52,815 bases of DNA from Streptomyces sp. T39 (GTDB lineage: Bacteria > Actinomycetota > Actinomycetes > Streptomycetales > Streptomycetaceae), in contig NZ_RDBP01000012.1 of assembly GCF_008042045.1 (NCBI RefSeq), forward strand, positions 1,235,423 through 1,288,237, read 5' to 3'. Made by a program: the position numbers and the translations under genes. Within the stretch, counting starts at the first letter, position 1. Each line of letters begins with the position of its first letter. This document shows positions 8,729 through 17,233 of this stretch, in pieces. The notes under the pieces are model-generated. The model was not told the DNA's origin. It worked only from the letters and a program-made list of their open reading frames with translations, and did no database searches.

Positions 8729-8883
8729 GACGCGAATCCTTCCACGCCCGTACTCCTGTGGAGGGTCATCCCGGGCACCGGACCTGATCTACGCACGCGT
8801 AGGCCGTACCCTCTTGCCCAACCGGACCTTCCCCACCCGCAGGAAGGCCCCATTCCGCCGTCTCGTACTTGGGAGTCACCACC

Positions 8884-9975
8884 GTGACCGATGTGACCGG
8901 CGCCCGTGTCGACGTACTGAACACCCTGTTCCGCTCGGAGCAGGGAGGACACGAGCAAGTCGTGCTGTGCCAGGACCGCGCCACCGGCCTCAAGGCCGTC
9001 ATCGCCATCCACTCCACCGCCCTGGGCCCCGCCCTCGGCGGCACCCGCTTCTACCCGTACGCCTCCGAGGAGGAAGCCGTCGCCGACGCGCTGAACCTCG
9101 CCCGGGGCATGTCGTACAAGAACGCCATGGCCGGCCTGGACCACGGCGGCGGCAAGGCCGTGATCATCGGCGACCCCGAGCTGATCAAGACCGACGAGCT
9201 GCTGCGCGCCTACGGCCGCTTCGTGGACTCCCTCGGCGGCCGCTACGTCACCGCCTGCGACGTCGGCACCTACGTGGCCGACATGGACGTGGTGGCACGC
9301 GAGAGCCGCTGGGTCACCGGCCGCTCCCCCGCCAACGGCGGCGCGGGCGACTCCTCCGTCCTCACCGCGTACGGCGTCTTCCAGGGCATGCGCGCCTCGG
9401 CCCAGCACCTGTGGGGCGACCCCACGCTGCGCGGCCGCAAGGTCGGCGTCGTCGGCGTCGGCAAGGTGGGCCACTACCTGGTCGAGCACCTGCTGGAGGA
9501 CGGCGCCGAGGTCGTGATCACCGATGTGCGCGAGGAGTCGGTCCGCCGGATCACCGACAGGCACCCGCAGGTCACCGCCGTCGCCGACACCGACGCCCTG
9601 ATCCGCACCGAGGGCCTGGACGTCTACGCGCCCTGCGCGCTCGGCGGCGCGCTCGACGACGACACCGTCCCGGTCCTCACCGCGACCGTGGTCTGCGGCG
9701 CGGCCAACAACCAGCTCGCCCACCCCGGCGTGGAGAAGGACCTCGCGGACCGCGGGATCCTCTACGCCCCCGACTACGTCGTCAACGCCGGCGGTGTCAT
9801 CCAGGTCGCCGACGAGCTCCACGGCTTCGACTTCGACCGGTGCAAGACCAAGGCCGCGAAGATCTTCGACACCACCCTGGCAATATTCGCACGTGCGAAG
9901 GAAGACGGTATTCCGCCGGCCGCCGCAGCCGACCGGATCGCCGAGCAGCGCATGGCGGAGGCCCGCCGGAGCTGA
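8884..9975 (+). CDS. vdh: valine (branched-chain amino acid) dehydrogenase
   Basis: 363 residues. An NAD-dependent oxidative deaminase of the Glu/Leu/Phe/Val dehydrogenase family, converting Val, Leu and Ile to 2-oxo acids. In Streptomyces these feed branched fatty-acid and polyketide precursors. Seen: substrate-domain lysines Lys79 (GMSYKNAM) and Lys91 in the glycine-rich motif [15 protein letters not shown], and the nucleotide-binding turn GVVGVGKVG in the second half. The GTG start ([10 protein letters not shown]) is preferred to an upstream TTG at 8869 because GGGAG lies seven bases before it and family members start at this point. It is monocistronic, with divergent transcription relative to the hypothetical gene. 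No clear hairpin terminator follows. Confidence 0.95.
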   Translation: MTDVTGARVDVLNTLFRSEQGGHEQVVLCQDRATGLKAVIAIHSTALGPALGGTRFYPYASEEEAVADALNLARGMSYKNAMAGLDHGGGKAVIIGDPELIKTDELLRAYGRFVDSLGGRYVTACDVGTYVADMDVVARESRWVTGRSPANGGAGDSSVLTAYGVFQGMRASAQHLWGDPTLRGRKVGVVGVGKVGHYLVEHLLEDGAEVVITDVREESVRRITDRHPQVTAVADTDALIRTEGLDVYAPCALGGALDDDTVPVLTATVVCGAANNQLAHPGVEKDLADRGILYAPDYVVNAGGVIQVADELHGFDFDRCKTKAAKIFDTTLAIFARAKEDGIPPAAAADRIAEQRMAEARRS

Positions 9976-10253
9976 CCCGTGGACGCGTCCGCACGCCGGT
10001 CGGGGAGACAAGACTCACCCCGGTCGGCGGGTCGGGGCCGAAGAAGAGGTTAAAATCGCAGTTGACCAGCGAGGACAACGCGCCTCGAGGGTCCTGTGAA
10101 GTGGCACCTCATGCGGGCGGCGTACCGTATGGCCGCGGAAGCAGGTACCGTTGAAACCCACGGACCGAGCTCTTCGAGGAGAGCCCGTTCCGCATCATGA
10201 ACGCGTGTCAAGACTCTGGGGCCGTCGAGCCCCGTCACCGAGGGGGTCGAGCC

Positions 10254-10517
10254 ATGGGGCGCGGCCGGGCCAAGGCCAAGCAGACAAAGGTCGCCCGCCA
10301 GCTGAAGTACAACAGCGGCGGGACTGATCTGTCGCGTCTGGCCAACGAGCTGGGCGCATCTACGTCGAATCCGATCTCGAGCCAGCCGCCGAACGGCGAG
10401 CCTTTCGAGGACGACGACGAAGAGGACGACCCGTACGCGCGGTACGCGGACATGTACAACGACGACGAGGACGAGGACGACGAGTCCGGTTCCTCGTCGC
10501 AGCGCCGCGGCGCTTGA
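10254..10517 (+). CDS. DUF3073 family small protein
   Basis: 87 residues. The N-terminus is basic (MGRGRAKAKQTKVARQLKY), the middle is short and polar, and the C-terminus is very acidic (DDDEEDDPYARYADMY, then DDEDEDDESG). This basic/acidic split is typical of the actinobacterial DUF3073 family. An upstream in-frame ATG at 10197 is less likely because conserved sequence starts at MGRGRAK and GAGGGGG precedes it. Function unknown. The basic half could bind nucleic acid (inference). It converges on purM, and a hairpin terminator follows the stop. Confidence 0.9.
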   Translation: MGRGRAKAKQTKVARQLKYNSGGTDLSRLANELGASTSNPISSQPPNGEPFEDDDEEDDPYARYADMYNDDEDEDDESGSSSQRRGA

Positions 10518-10825
10518 CGCTTGACTCACCGACCCGGTCCGGGCTTGCCCCGGACCGGGTTCTGTGTGCTCAGCGTCAGGCGTCCGGGCGTCGTACGGAC
10601 CGGTACCGCGAGTCCGCCGGGCGGCTGTCCACGGGCAGCCGCCTCGTCGGTGTGCCCGGATCCGGTCTTGCGACCCGGGCGGGCCTTCGGTAGGGCCGAC
10701 GGCCGCACCCGCAACCCTCCGGAGCAACGGCCCGCCGTCGTCGGCGGCCGGCCCCCGGGCCACGTGTCGGATCCTGCCGGGTCGCACGGGTGTGCGCACG
10801 AGCCCGGCAGGTCCCGGCTCGCGAC
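10518..10825. other. convergent intergenic region DUF3073-purM
   Basis: 308 bases with one strong hairpin (10532-10560). No gene is supported in the remainder, and open frames here are GC-driven. Confidence 0.5.
10532..10560 (+). terminator. hairpin terminator after the DUF3073 gene
   Basis: ACCCGGTCCGGG pairs with CCCGGACCGGGT around a short loop, followed by TCTGTG. It is symmetrical enough to serve the convergent purM as well, though it is far from purM. Confidence 0.75.
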
Positions 10826-11911
10826 CTAGCGGGCGTACCCGCCGGTGAGCTCCGCTCCGGTCGTCCGGTCGCCGCGGGCGACGATCCGGCCGGCGACCCA
10901 GGCGTCGACACCGCGGTCGGCCAGAGTGGTGAGCGCCACGTCGACCGAGGTCTCCGGGACCACGGCCATCATGCCCACGCCCATGTTCAGCGTCTTCTCC
11001 AGCTCCAGCCGCTCGACCTTGCCGGCGGTGCCGACGAGGTCGAACACGGCGCCCGGCGTCCACGTGGCACGGTCGACCGTGGCGTGCAGACCGTCCGGGA
11101 TCACCCGGGCCAGGTTGGCCGCGAGGCCGCCGCCGGTGATGTGGCTGAAAGCGTGCACCTCGGTCGTCCGGGTGACCGCGAGGCAGTCCAGCGAGTAGAT
11201 CCTGGTCGGCTCCAGCAGTTCCTCGCCGAGCGTCCTGCCGAGCTCCTCCACGTGCGCGTCCAGCGACATGCCCGCGCGGTCGAAGAGCACGTGCCGGACG
11301 AGCGAGTACCCGTTCGAGTGAAGACCGGAGGACGCCATGGCGATGACCACGTCGCCCTCGCGGATGCGGTCGGGGCCCAGCAGCCGGTCCGCCTCGACCA
11401 CGCCCGTGCCCGCGCCGGCGACGTCGAAGTCGTCGGGGCCGAGCAGGCCGGGGTGCTCGGCGGTCTCGCCGCCGACCAGGGCCGTGCCGGCGAGCACGCA
11501 GCCCTCGGCGATGCCCTTGACGATCCCGGCGACCCGCTCGGGGTGCACCTTGCCGACGCAGATGTAGTCGGTCATGAACAGGGGCTCGGCACCGCACACG
11601 ACGATGTCGTCCATGACCATGGCGACCAGGTCGTGGCCGATCGTGTCGTAGACACCCATCTGGCGGGCGATGTCGACCTTGGTGCCGACGCCGTCGGTGG
11701 CCGAGGCGAGCAGCGGACGCTCGTAGCGCTTGAGGGCGGAGGCGTCGAAGAGGCCGGCGAATCCGCCGAGACCGCCGAGGCCGGCGACCTCGGGGCGCTG
11801 CGTCTTCTTCACCCACTCCTTCATCAGCTCGACGGCGCGGTCGCCCGCTTCGATGTCGACGCCCGCACCTGCGTAGCTGGCGCCGCCTTCGGCAGGATGT
11901 GCCTGGGACAT
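10826..11911 (-). CDS. purM: phosphoribosylformylglycinamidine cyclo-ligase (AIR synthetase)
   Basis: 361 residues, fifth step of IMP synthesis (FGAM + ATP to AIR). A PurM-type ATP-binding fold is visible: GASYAGAGVDIEAGDRAVEL near the N-terminus, LLASATDGVGTKVDIA, the VGGETAEHPG loop, ASSGLHSNGYSLVR, and HITGGGLAANLARVI in the C-terminal domain. It lies 34 bases downstream of purF on the same strand, so the two are probably co-transcribed as purF-purM. Full length with no unusual features. Confidence 0.97.
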   Translation of the reverse strand: MSQAHPAEGGASYAGAGVDIEAGDRAVELMKEWVKKTQRPEVAGLGGLGGFAGLFDASALKRYERPLLASATDGVGTKVDIARQMGVYDTIGHDLVAMVMDDIVVCGAEPLFMTDYICVGKVHPERVAGIVKGIAEGCVLAGTALVGGETAEHPGLLGPDDFDVAGAGTGVVEADRLLGPDRIREGDVVIAMASSGLHSNGYSLVRHVLFDRAGMSLDAHVEELGRTLGEELLEPTRIYSLDCLAVTRTTEVHAFSHITGGGLAANLARVIPDGLHATVDRATWTPGAVFDLVGTAGKVERLELEKTLNMGVGMMAVVPETSVDVALTTLADRGVDAWVAGRIVARGDRTTGAELTGGYAR

Positions 11912-11945
11912 GGCTTTATGAGCTTTCGTGTCGTACTGCGCGGTC

Positions 11946-13472
11946 TTACGGACGACGGAGGGCGTCGGCGGCCGCGGTCGCGGCGGGGCCGGCGGCCAGC
12001 TCGGTCTCCAGCAGCTGCTTGCCGAGCAGCTCGGGATCGGGGAGCTCCATCGGGTACTCGCCGTCGAAGCATGCGCGGCACAGGTTCGGCTTGGCGATGG
12101 TGGTCGCCTCGATCATGCCGTCGATGGAGATGTACGCCAGCGAGTCGGCGCCGAGCGAGGTGCCGATCTCGTCGATCGTCATGCCGTTGGCGATGAGCTC
12201 GGCGCGGGTGGCGAAGTCGATGCCGAAGAAGCAGGGCCACTTCACCGGCGGGGAGGAGATCCGGATGTGGACCTCGGCGGCACCCGCCTCGCGGAGCATC
12301 TTGACCAGCGCGCGCTGGGTGTTCCCGCGGACGATCGAGTCGTCGACGACGACGAGCCGCTTGCCCCGGATGACTTCCTTCAGCGGGTTGAGCTTCAGGC
12401 GGATGCCCAGCTGGCGGATGGTCTGCGAGGGCTGGATGAAGGTGCGGCCCACGTAGGCGTTCTTCACCAGGCCGGAGCCGTACGGGATGCCGCTCGCCTC
12501 GGCGTAGCCGATGGCGGCGGGCGTGCCGGACTCCGGCGTCGCTATGACCAGATCCGCCTCGACGGGCGCTTCCTTGGCCAGTTTCCGGCCCATTTCGACA
12601 CGCGAGAGGTACACGTTCCGACCGGCGATGTCCGTGTCCGGACGGGCCAGGTAGACGTACTCGAAGACACAGCCCTTCGGCTTCGCTTCTGCGAATCGAG
12701 AGGTGCGGATGCCGTTCTCGTCGATGGCGATCATCTCGCCCGCCTCGACCTCGCGCACGAAGCTCGCGCCGCAGATGTCGAGGGCGGCGGACTCGGAGGC
12801 GACGACCCAGCCACGCTCCAGGCGGCCGAGGACCAGCGGGCGGATGCCCTGCGGGTCGCGGGCCGCGTAGAGGGTCCCCTCGTCCATGAAGACGAGCGAG
12901 AAGGCTCCCCGGACCTCGGGGAGGATCTTGGCGGCGGCCTCCTCGACGGTCAGCGGCTTGCCGTCGTCGTCGACCTGTCCGGCCAGCAGGGCGGTGACCA
13001 GGTCGGTGTCGTTGGTCGCCGCGACCTGGGTGGCCCGGCCGTTCTCCTTGGGGAGCTCGGCGACCATCTCGGCCAGCTGGGCCGTGTTCACCAGGTTCCC
13101 GTTGTGGCCGAGCGCGATCGACCCGTGGGCCGTGGCCCGGAAGGTCGGCTGCGCGTTCTCCCACACGGAGGCGCCGGTGGTCGAGTAGCGGGCGTGTCCG
13201 ACCGCGATATGACCGCTCAGGGAGCCGAGGGAGGTCTCGTCGAAGACCTGGGACACCAGCCCCATGTCCTTGAAGACGAGGATCTGCGAGCCGTTGCTGA
13301 CCGCGATACCCGCGGATTCCTGGCCTCGATGTTGGAGGGCGTAGAGCCCGAAGTAAGTGAGCTTCGCGACCTCTTCACCCGGAGCCCAGACACCGAAGAC
13401 GCCGCAAGCGTCCTGGGGGCCCTTCTCACCGGGGAGCAGGTCGTGGTTGAGTCGTCCGTCACCACGTGGCAC
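11946..13472 (-). CDS. purF: amidophosphoribosyltransferase
   Basis: 508 residues; the committed step of purine synthesis (PRPP + Gln to phosphoribosylamine). The N-terminal glutaminase nucleophile is Cys23 in DACGVFGVW, so a 22-residue propeptide must be removed. The glutamine-site motif GHNGNLVNT is present. The C-terminal phosphoribosyltransferase domain carries the PRPP loop VVVDDSIVRGNT. Cys residues in KGCVFEY, WPCFFGID and CRACFDGE match the 4Fe-4S ligands of the Bacillus-type oxygen-sensitive enzyme. The GTG start at PRGDGRLNHDLL is chosen from family length; the open frame extends 198 bases further upstream but without conserved sequence. Followed by purM. Confidence 0.96.
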   Translation of the reverse strand: MPRGDGRLNHDLLPGEKGPQDACGVFGVWAPGEEVAKLTYFGLYALQHRGQESAGIAVSNGSQILVFKDMGLVSQVFDETSLGSLSGHIAVGHARYSTTGASVWENAQPTFRATAHGSIALGHNGNLVNTAQLAEMVAELPKENGRATQVAATNDTDLVTALLAGQVDDDGKPLTVEEAAAKILPEVRGAFSLVFMDEGTLYAARDPQGIRPLVLGRLERGWVVASESAALDICGASFVREVEAGEMIAIDENGIRTSRFAEAKPKGCVFEYVYLARPDTDIAGRNVYLSRVEMGRKLAKEAPVEADLVIATPESGTPAAIGYAEASGIPYGSGLVKNAYVGRTFIQPSQTIRQLGIRLKLNPLKEVIRGKRLVVVDDSIVRGNTQRALVKMLREAGAAEVHIRISSPPVKWPCFFGIDFATRAELIANGMTIDEIGTSLGADSLAYISIDGMIEATTIAKPNLCRACFDGEYPMELPDPELLGKQLLETELAAGPAATAAADALRRP

Positions 13473-13929
13473 GGCACCGAGTGTAGGCGAGATCGACCAC
13501 TGGTCCGAATTGGGGATGCCCGCGGACCCCTCTCCGGGACCTCCACACGCCCTCGCGAGCTCCTCCGGAACCACGTGTTCCGACGCTCCTCCGGGCCTTC
13601 CGGCGGGACCCCCGAAGATCATCGAGGTGTCCATTTCCGCGTCCACATGCCGGGACGATCGTTGACACACCTGGTCGGGCTCGGCCAGGCTCCCGGGTCA
13701 TGCAGCTTCCCGGTGACCGGACGGTCACACTCGTGGAGCGCCGCCACGTCGACCTGGTCCGTGTCGCGAGCGCCATCTGTCGCTGCGTGCGCTAGTTCAC
13801 ACTCCGCCCCGCCGCCGACGCGGGTCGTTCCTCGCATGTCCGGGCCCCGCCCGGTCTCCTCCCCGCCCTCCCGCGCGCCCCCGTGTGCCCCTTCCGGGAG
13901 GGTCTGCACCCCTGTGTCTGGAGACACCT
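13473..13929. other. divergent intergenic region purF-sulfatase
   Basis: 457 bases without a supported gene. It holds a perfect inverted repeat GTGACC-GGAC-GGTCAC at 13713-13728, which could be an operator for either divergent gene. The rest shows nothing I can name. Confidence 0.45.
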
Positions 13930-15345
13930 GTGAACGCGTACGAGCCCTCCCTGTCCCGGCGTGCCTTCGCCGGAGCCACCGTCGCCGGCGCCGCCGCGGC
14001 GGCCGTCGGACTCCCCGCGTCGGAAGCCGCCGCGACCCCGGGACCGGCGGAGCGCCCCTTCCGTGCCTCACGTTCCCTCGGCCGGCACTCCCGGCGGCCC
14101 AACATCCTGTTCATCCTCGGCGACGACCTCGGCTGGGCCGACCTGTCCTCGTACGGCTCGACCCACATACGCACCCCGCACCTGGACCGCCTCGCCCGGC
14201 AGGGCGTGCGGTTCACCGACGCCTACTCGGGGTCCGCGACCTGCTCCCCCACCCGCTTCAGCCTCTACACCGGCCGCTTCCCGGGCCGGACGAAGGGCGG
14301 CCTCGCCGAACCGATCGCGGACCGCTCGGTGGGCCTGGAGCCCACCCACCCCACGCTCGCCTCGCTGCTGCGCGACGCCGGCTACGCCACCGCGCTGATC
14401 GGCAAGTGGCACTGCGGCTATCTGCCGGACCACAGCCCCACCCGGTCCGGCTGGGACGAGTTCTTCGGCAACTTCGGCGGCGCCCTCGAGTACTACTCCA
14501 AGCTGGGGCTGGGCGGCGAGTACGACCTCTACGAGGGCGACGCCGAGTACCAGGACCTGCGCTACTACACCCGCATCCTGACCGAGCGGGCGAGCGAGTA
14601 CGTCGGGCGCGACCACGACAGGCCGTGGCTGCTCAACCTCAACTTCACCACCCCGCACTGGCCCTGGATCGCCGACGGCGACACCGAGGAGAGCGCCGCG
14701 GTCACCGCGCGGATCAAGGCGGGGGACGGGCGGGCGCTCTTCCACAACGACGGCGGCTCGCTCGACAAGTACCGGGAGATGGTCGAGGACCTCGACCGCT
14801 CCGTCGGCAAGGTGCTGGACGCCCTCAGGCGGTCCGGGCAGGAGAAGGACACCCTCGTCGTCTTCGCCAGCGACAACGGCGGCGAGCGCTTCTCCTACAA
14901 CTGGCCGCTGTCGGGCAACAAGTCCTCGCTCCAGGAGGGCGGCATCCGCGTCCCGACGATCCTGCGCTGGCCGGCCCGGATCGAAGGGCAGCAGGTCAGC
15001 GACCTTCCGGTGTACACGCCGGACTGGACGGCGACCCTGCTGGAGATCGGCGGCGCACGCCCCCACCCGGCGTACCCGCTGGACGGCACCTCGCTCGCGG
15101 GCCATCTGCTGCGCGGCTCCGACGTGCCCGGGCGGGATCTGTTCTGGCGGGTGCGGGGCGAGCGCGCGCTGCGGCGCGGCGACTGGAAGTACTACCGCGG
15201 CAGGACCGGCCGCGACCAGCTCTTCCGGCTCTCCGAGGACGTCCGCGAGCAGGCCGACCGGGCCGCGGCGGAGCCGGCCCGGCTGGCGGAGCTGCGGACC
15301 GCCTGGGAGGCCGTGGACGGCACGCTGCTGCCCTACCCGTCCTGA
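13930..15345 (+). CDS. Tat-exported sulfatase
   Basis: 471 residues, alkaline phosphatase/sulfatase superfamily. A twin-arginine signal (SRRAFAGATVAGAA, with an AAA cleavage region near residue 42) suggests folded export. The metal site NILFILGDDLGWADL and the formylglycine motif CSPTR (in SATCSPTRFSLYTGR) are present. The Cys needs conversion to formylglycine, and Thr replaces the more usual Ser/Ala at the fourth place. Further motifs: GKWHCGYLPD, TTPHWPW and SDNGGERF. The GTG start is chosen because GGAGA lies five bases upstream and it gives a proper Tat signal; an upstream ATG at 13885 would bury it. The substrate is unknown. It converges on the META lipoprotein gene, with a hairpin between. 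Confidence 0.9.
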   Translation: MNAYEPSLSRRAFAGATVAGAAAAAVGLPASEAAATPGPAERPFRASRSLGRHSRRPNILFILGDDLGWADLSSYGSTHIRTPHLDRLARQGVRFTDAYSGSATCSPTRFSLYTGRFPGRTKGGLAEPIADRSVGLEPTHPTLASLLRDAGYATALIGKWHCGYLPDHSPTRSGWDEFFGNFGGALEYYSKLGLGGEYDLYEGDAEYQDLRYYTRILTERASEYVGRDHDRPWLLNLNFTTPHWPWIADGDTEESAAVTARIKAGDGRALFHNDGGSLDKYREMVEDLDRSVGKVLDALRRSGQEKDTLVVFASDNGGERFSYNWPLSGNKSSLQEGGIRVPTILRWPARIEGQQVSDLPVYTPDWTATLLEIGGARPHPAYPLDGTSLAGHLLRGSDVPGRDLFWRVRGERALRRGDWKYYRGRTGRDQLFRLSEDVREQADRAAAEPARLAELRTAWEAVDGTLLPYPS

Positions 15346-15357
15346 CCGGGCCGCCTG

Positions 15358-15387
15358 CCGTCCGTGCCCCCGCGGGGGTACGGACGG
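15358..15387. terminator. bidirectional hairpin terminator
   Basis: CCGTCCGT and ACGGACGG flank an inner CCCCC/GGGGG stem. It lies between the convergent stops of the sulfatase (15345) and the META lipoprotein (15398). Confidence 0.75.
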
Positions 15388-15397
15388 CGGATCCGGG

Positions 15398-16204
15398 TCA
15401 GCGGGCGGCGGCGACCGCGCCGACGCCCTCGCCGTCCGGCGCGGTGAGGGTCAGGGCGCGGTGCCTCACCTCGTAGGCGAGCGTCCCCTTCGCCAGGAGC
15501 GCGGTGAGCTTGCGCTCCAGCTCCATCTCGGGGCCCGGGCACAGCTTGCGGGTGGCGGAGACGGCGCCGAAGGTGATCGTGTCGTCCGCGATCCTCGCCG
15601 TGGCGGAGAAGCGGTTGCAGCCGAGGCTGCCGCCCACCTTCCCGTCCTCGGTGAACTTCCATTCGGCCTTCTCCTCGGTCCCCGCGGGCAGCGAGGCGGC
15701 GGTCTCCCCCGTGACCAGGGAGTCCACCGTCCAGGTGGTGCCCACCAGCGGGGCGGGCTTCTCGGCGCTCAGGGCGACGGTGTCGCCGTCGGCGGTGGTG
15801 AGGGTGAGCCGTCCGTCGGACAGCCCCGCCTTCAGCTTGCCGGTGAGTGCGGCCCGCAGGGCGTCCTCGAAGCCCTGGATCCGCTGTTCGCAGCCCATCT
15901 CGGTCATCTCGCCGGGACCGACGGTGACGGTGTCGCCCTCGACGCGCACATCGGCGCCGAAGCGGTTGCAGCCGTAGTTGCCCTCGGCCCGGCCCTTCTC
16001 GGTGATCTCGACGTACGCGCCGTCCGGGGCGGCGGTCCGCCGGCCGTCGACGGTGACGCTGTCGACGGACCAGCGCGTGCCCGTCAGCGGCACCTCGGGC
16101 GCCACGGACGCTCCGCCGTCGGAGGAGGACCCCGTCTGAGTGCCGCACGCGGCAAGGGCGAACAGGGCCATCGCGGTGACAGGAATGCTCAGCTGGTAGC
16201 GCAT
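15398..16204 (-). CDS. lipoprotein with two META/HslJ domains
   Basis: 268 residues. Signal peptide MRYQLSIPVTAMALFALAAC with lipobox LAAC, so it is predicted to be lipid-anchored outside the membrane. Two META (HslJ-like) domains follow at about residues 45-155 and 156-265. Each begins with a GT-W-VDS strand (LTGTRWSVDSV; LVGTTWTVDSL) and contains the GCNRF motif (NYGCNRFGA; SLGCNRFSA) and a second conserved Cys. The family has been linked to stress or antibiotic resistance in other bacteria, but the biochemical role is unknown. The start is uncertain: a GTG at 16240 in the same frame would add 12 residues ahead of the signal peptide. The upstream MDMPI-like gene ends 48 bases before the chosen start. 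Confidence 0.88.
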   Translation of the reverse strand: MRYQLSIPVTAMALFALAACGTQTGSSSDGGASVAPEVPLTGTRWSVDSVTVDGRRTAAPDGAYVEITEKGRAEGNYGCNRFGADVRVEGDTVTVGPGEMTEMGCEQRIQGFEDALRAALTGKLKAGLSDGRLTLTTADGDTVALSAEKPAPLVGTTWTVDSLVTGETAASLPAGTEEKAEWKFTEDGKVGGSLGCNRFSATARIADDTITFGAVSATRKLCPGPEMELERKLTALLAKGTLAYEVRHRALTLTAPDGEGVGAVAAAR

Positions 16205-16252
16205 GTCCCTGGGACGGGACGGCACGCGTCCCGGTTCCACCGCGGCGCCGGA

Positions 16253-17044
16253 TCAGCCGAGGATCGGCAGCAGCGGACCCAGGTCGGCCCGCTCCCCGCC
16301 GGCCCGTACCGTCGCCTCCGCCAGCTCGTCCGCCCAGGTCGTCCGCCCGGTGGCGAGCCTGATCCAGGTCAGCGGGTCGGTCTCGACGACGTTGGGCGGC
16401 GTCCCCCTGGTGTGCCGGGGCCCCTCGACGCACTGCACCACGGCGTACGGCGGGATCCGCACCTCCGTGGAGGCCCCGGGCGCCTTCACCGCGAGCGCGT
16501 CCGCCAGCAGCCGGGTGCAGGCGGCGAGCGCCTGCCGGTCGTACGGGATGTCCAGGCCGGTCGCGTCGGCGAGGTCGTCGGTGTGGACGACCATCTCGAC
16601 CGTGCGGGTGACGAGGAAGTCGCCGAGCCGCATGCCCCCGAAGCGCATCGGCACGATCCGGGTCGGCGGGACGCCCGGCAGCACGGCGTCCAGGTCTCGC
16701 CCGGTCCGCGCGAAGAGTTCCGTGATCTCCGCGCCGGCGGCGAACGCGCGGGTGTCCTCGTCGACCTTCGCCTGCGCCGTCACCGTCGCGAACGGCCAGT
16801 CCAGCAGGGCGAGATCCACCGCCGCGGGCTCGGGGCGCTCCAGGTACCCGACGACCAGCGAGGCGACCATGGCGATGTGCGCGGACAGCTCGCGCACCGT
16901 CCAGTCGCCGAGCCGGGTGGGCCGGTCGAACTGATCGGGTGTCAGCGTGTCCACCACCGCGTGCACATGCCCGAACTGGGCCCGTACGGCGGCCACGACC
17001 TTGTCGTGGTCGTAGCTGCGCAGTCGCTTCCTGGCCGGTGGCAT
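16253..17044 (-). CDS. maleylpyruvate isomerase/DinB-like (MDMPI) family protein
   Basis: 263 residues. The N-terminal DinB-like four-helix domain carries the actinobacterial family signature RLGDWTVRELSAHIAMV; its His and a later His in EMVVHTDDLADATG are the likely metal ligands. The C-terminal domain (about residues 170-260) resembles the SCP2-like domain of these proteins. Members include mycothiol-dependent maleylpyruvate isomerase, but most actinobacterial copies have unknown substrates, so I give only the family. It is probably co-transcribed with the META lipoprotein gene. Confidence 0.85.
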   Translation of the reverse strand: MPPARKRLRSYDHDKVVAAVRAQFGHVHAVVDTLTPDQFDRPTRLGDWTVRELSAHIAMVASLVVGYLERPEPAAVDLALLDWPFATVTAQAKVDEDTRAFAAGAEITELFARTGRDLDAVLPGVPPTRIVPMRFGGMRLGDFLVTRTVEMVVHTDDLADATGLDIPYDRQALAACTRLLADALAVKAPGASTEVRIPPYAVVQCVEGPRHTRGTPPNVVETDPLTWIRLATGRTTWADELAEATVRAGGERADLGPLLPILG

Positions 17045-17164
17045 GGGTAGACCTTACGGCGCGGACGGACGGCCCCGCACCGGTTCGGGCACGCGGACGC
17101 CCCCGCCGTTCCGCCGGCACCGGTGAGCGCACGGGAGCCGTGCCGCCGTCCGGGGGCGGGCGGG

Positions 17165-17222
17165 CCGGCACGACGTGCCGGTGGAACGGCGGAGCCCCCG
17201 CCCGGGACGGACGGGGGCTCCG
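17165..17222 (-). terminator. tandem hairpins after purL
   Basis: Two inverted repeats in a row. CCGGCACG/CGTGCCGG is separated by one base at 17165-17181. GGAGCCCCCG / CGGGGGCTCC is at 17191-17221. The second lies 12 bases past the purL stop, which suits termination of the purSQL transcript. Confidence 0.7.
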
Positions 17223-17233
17223 TGAACCGCGGA

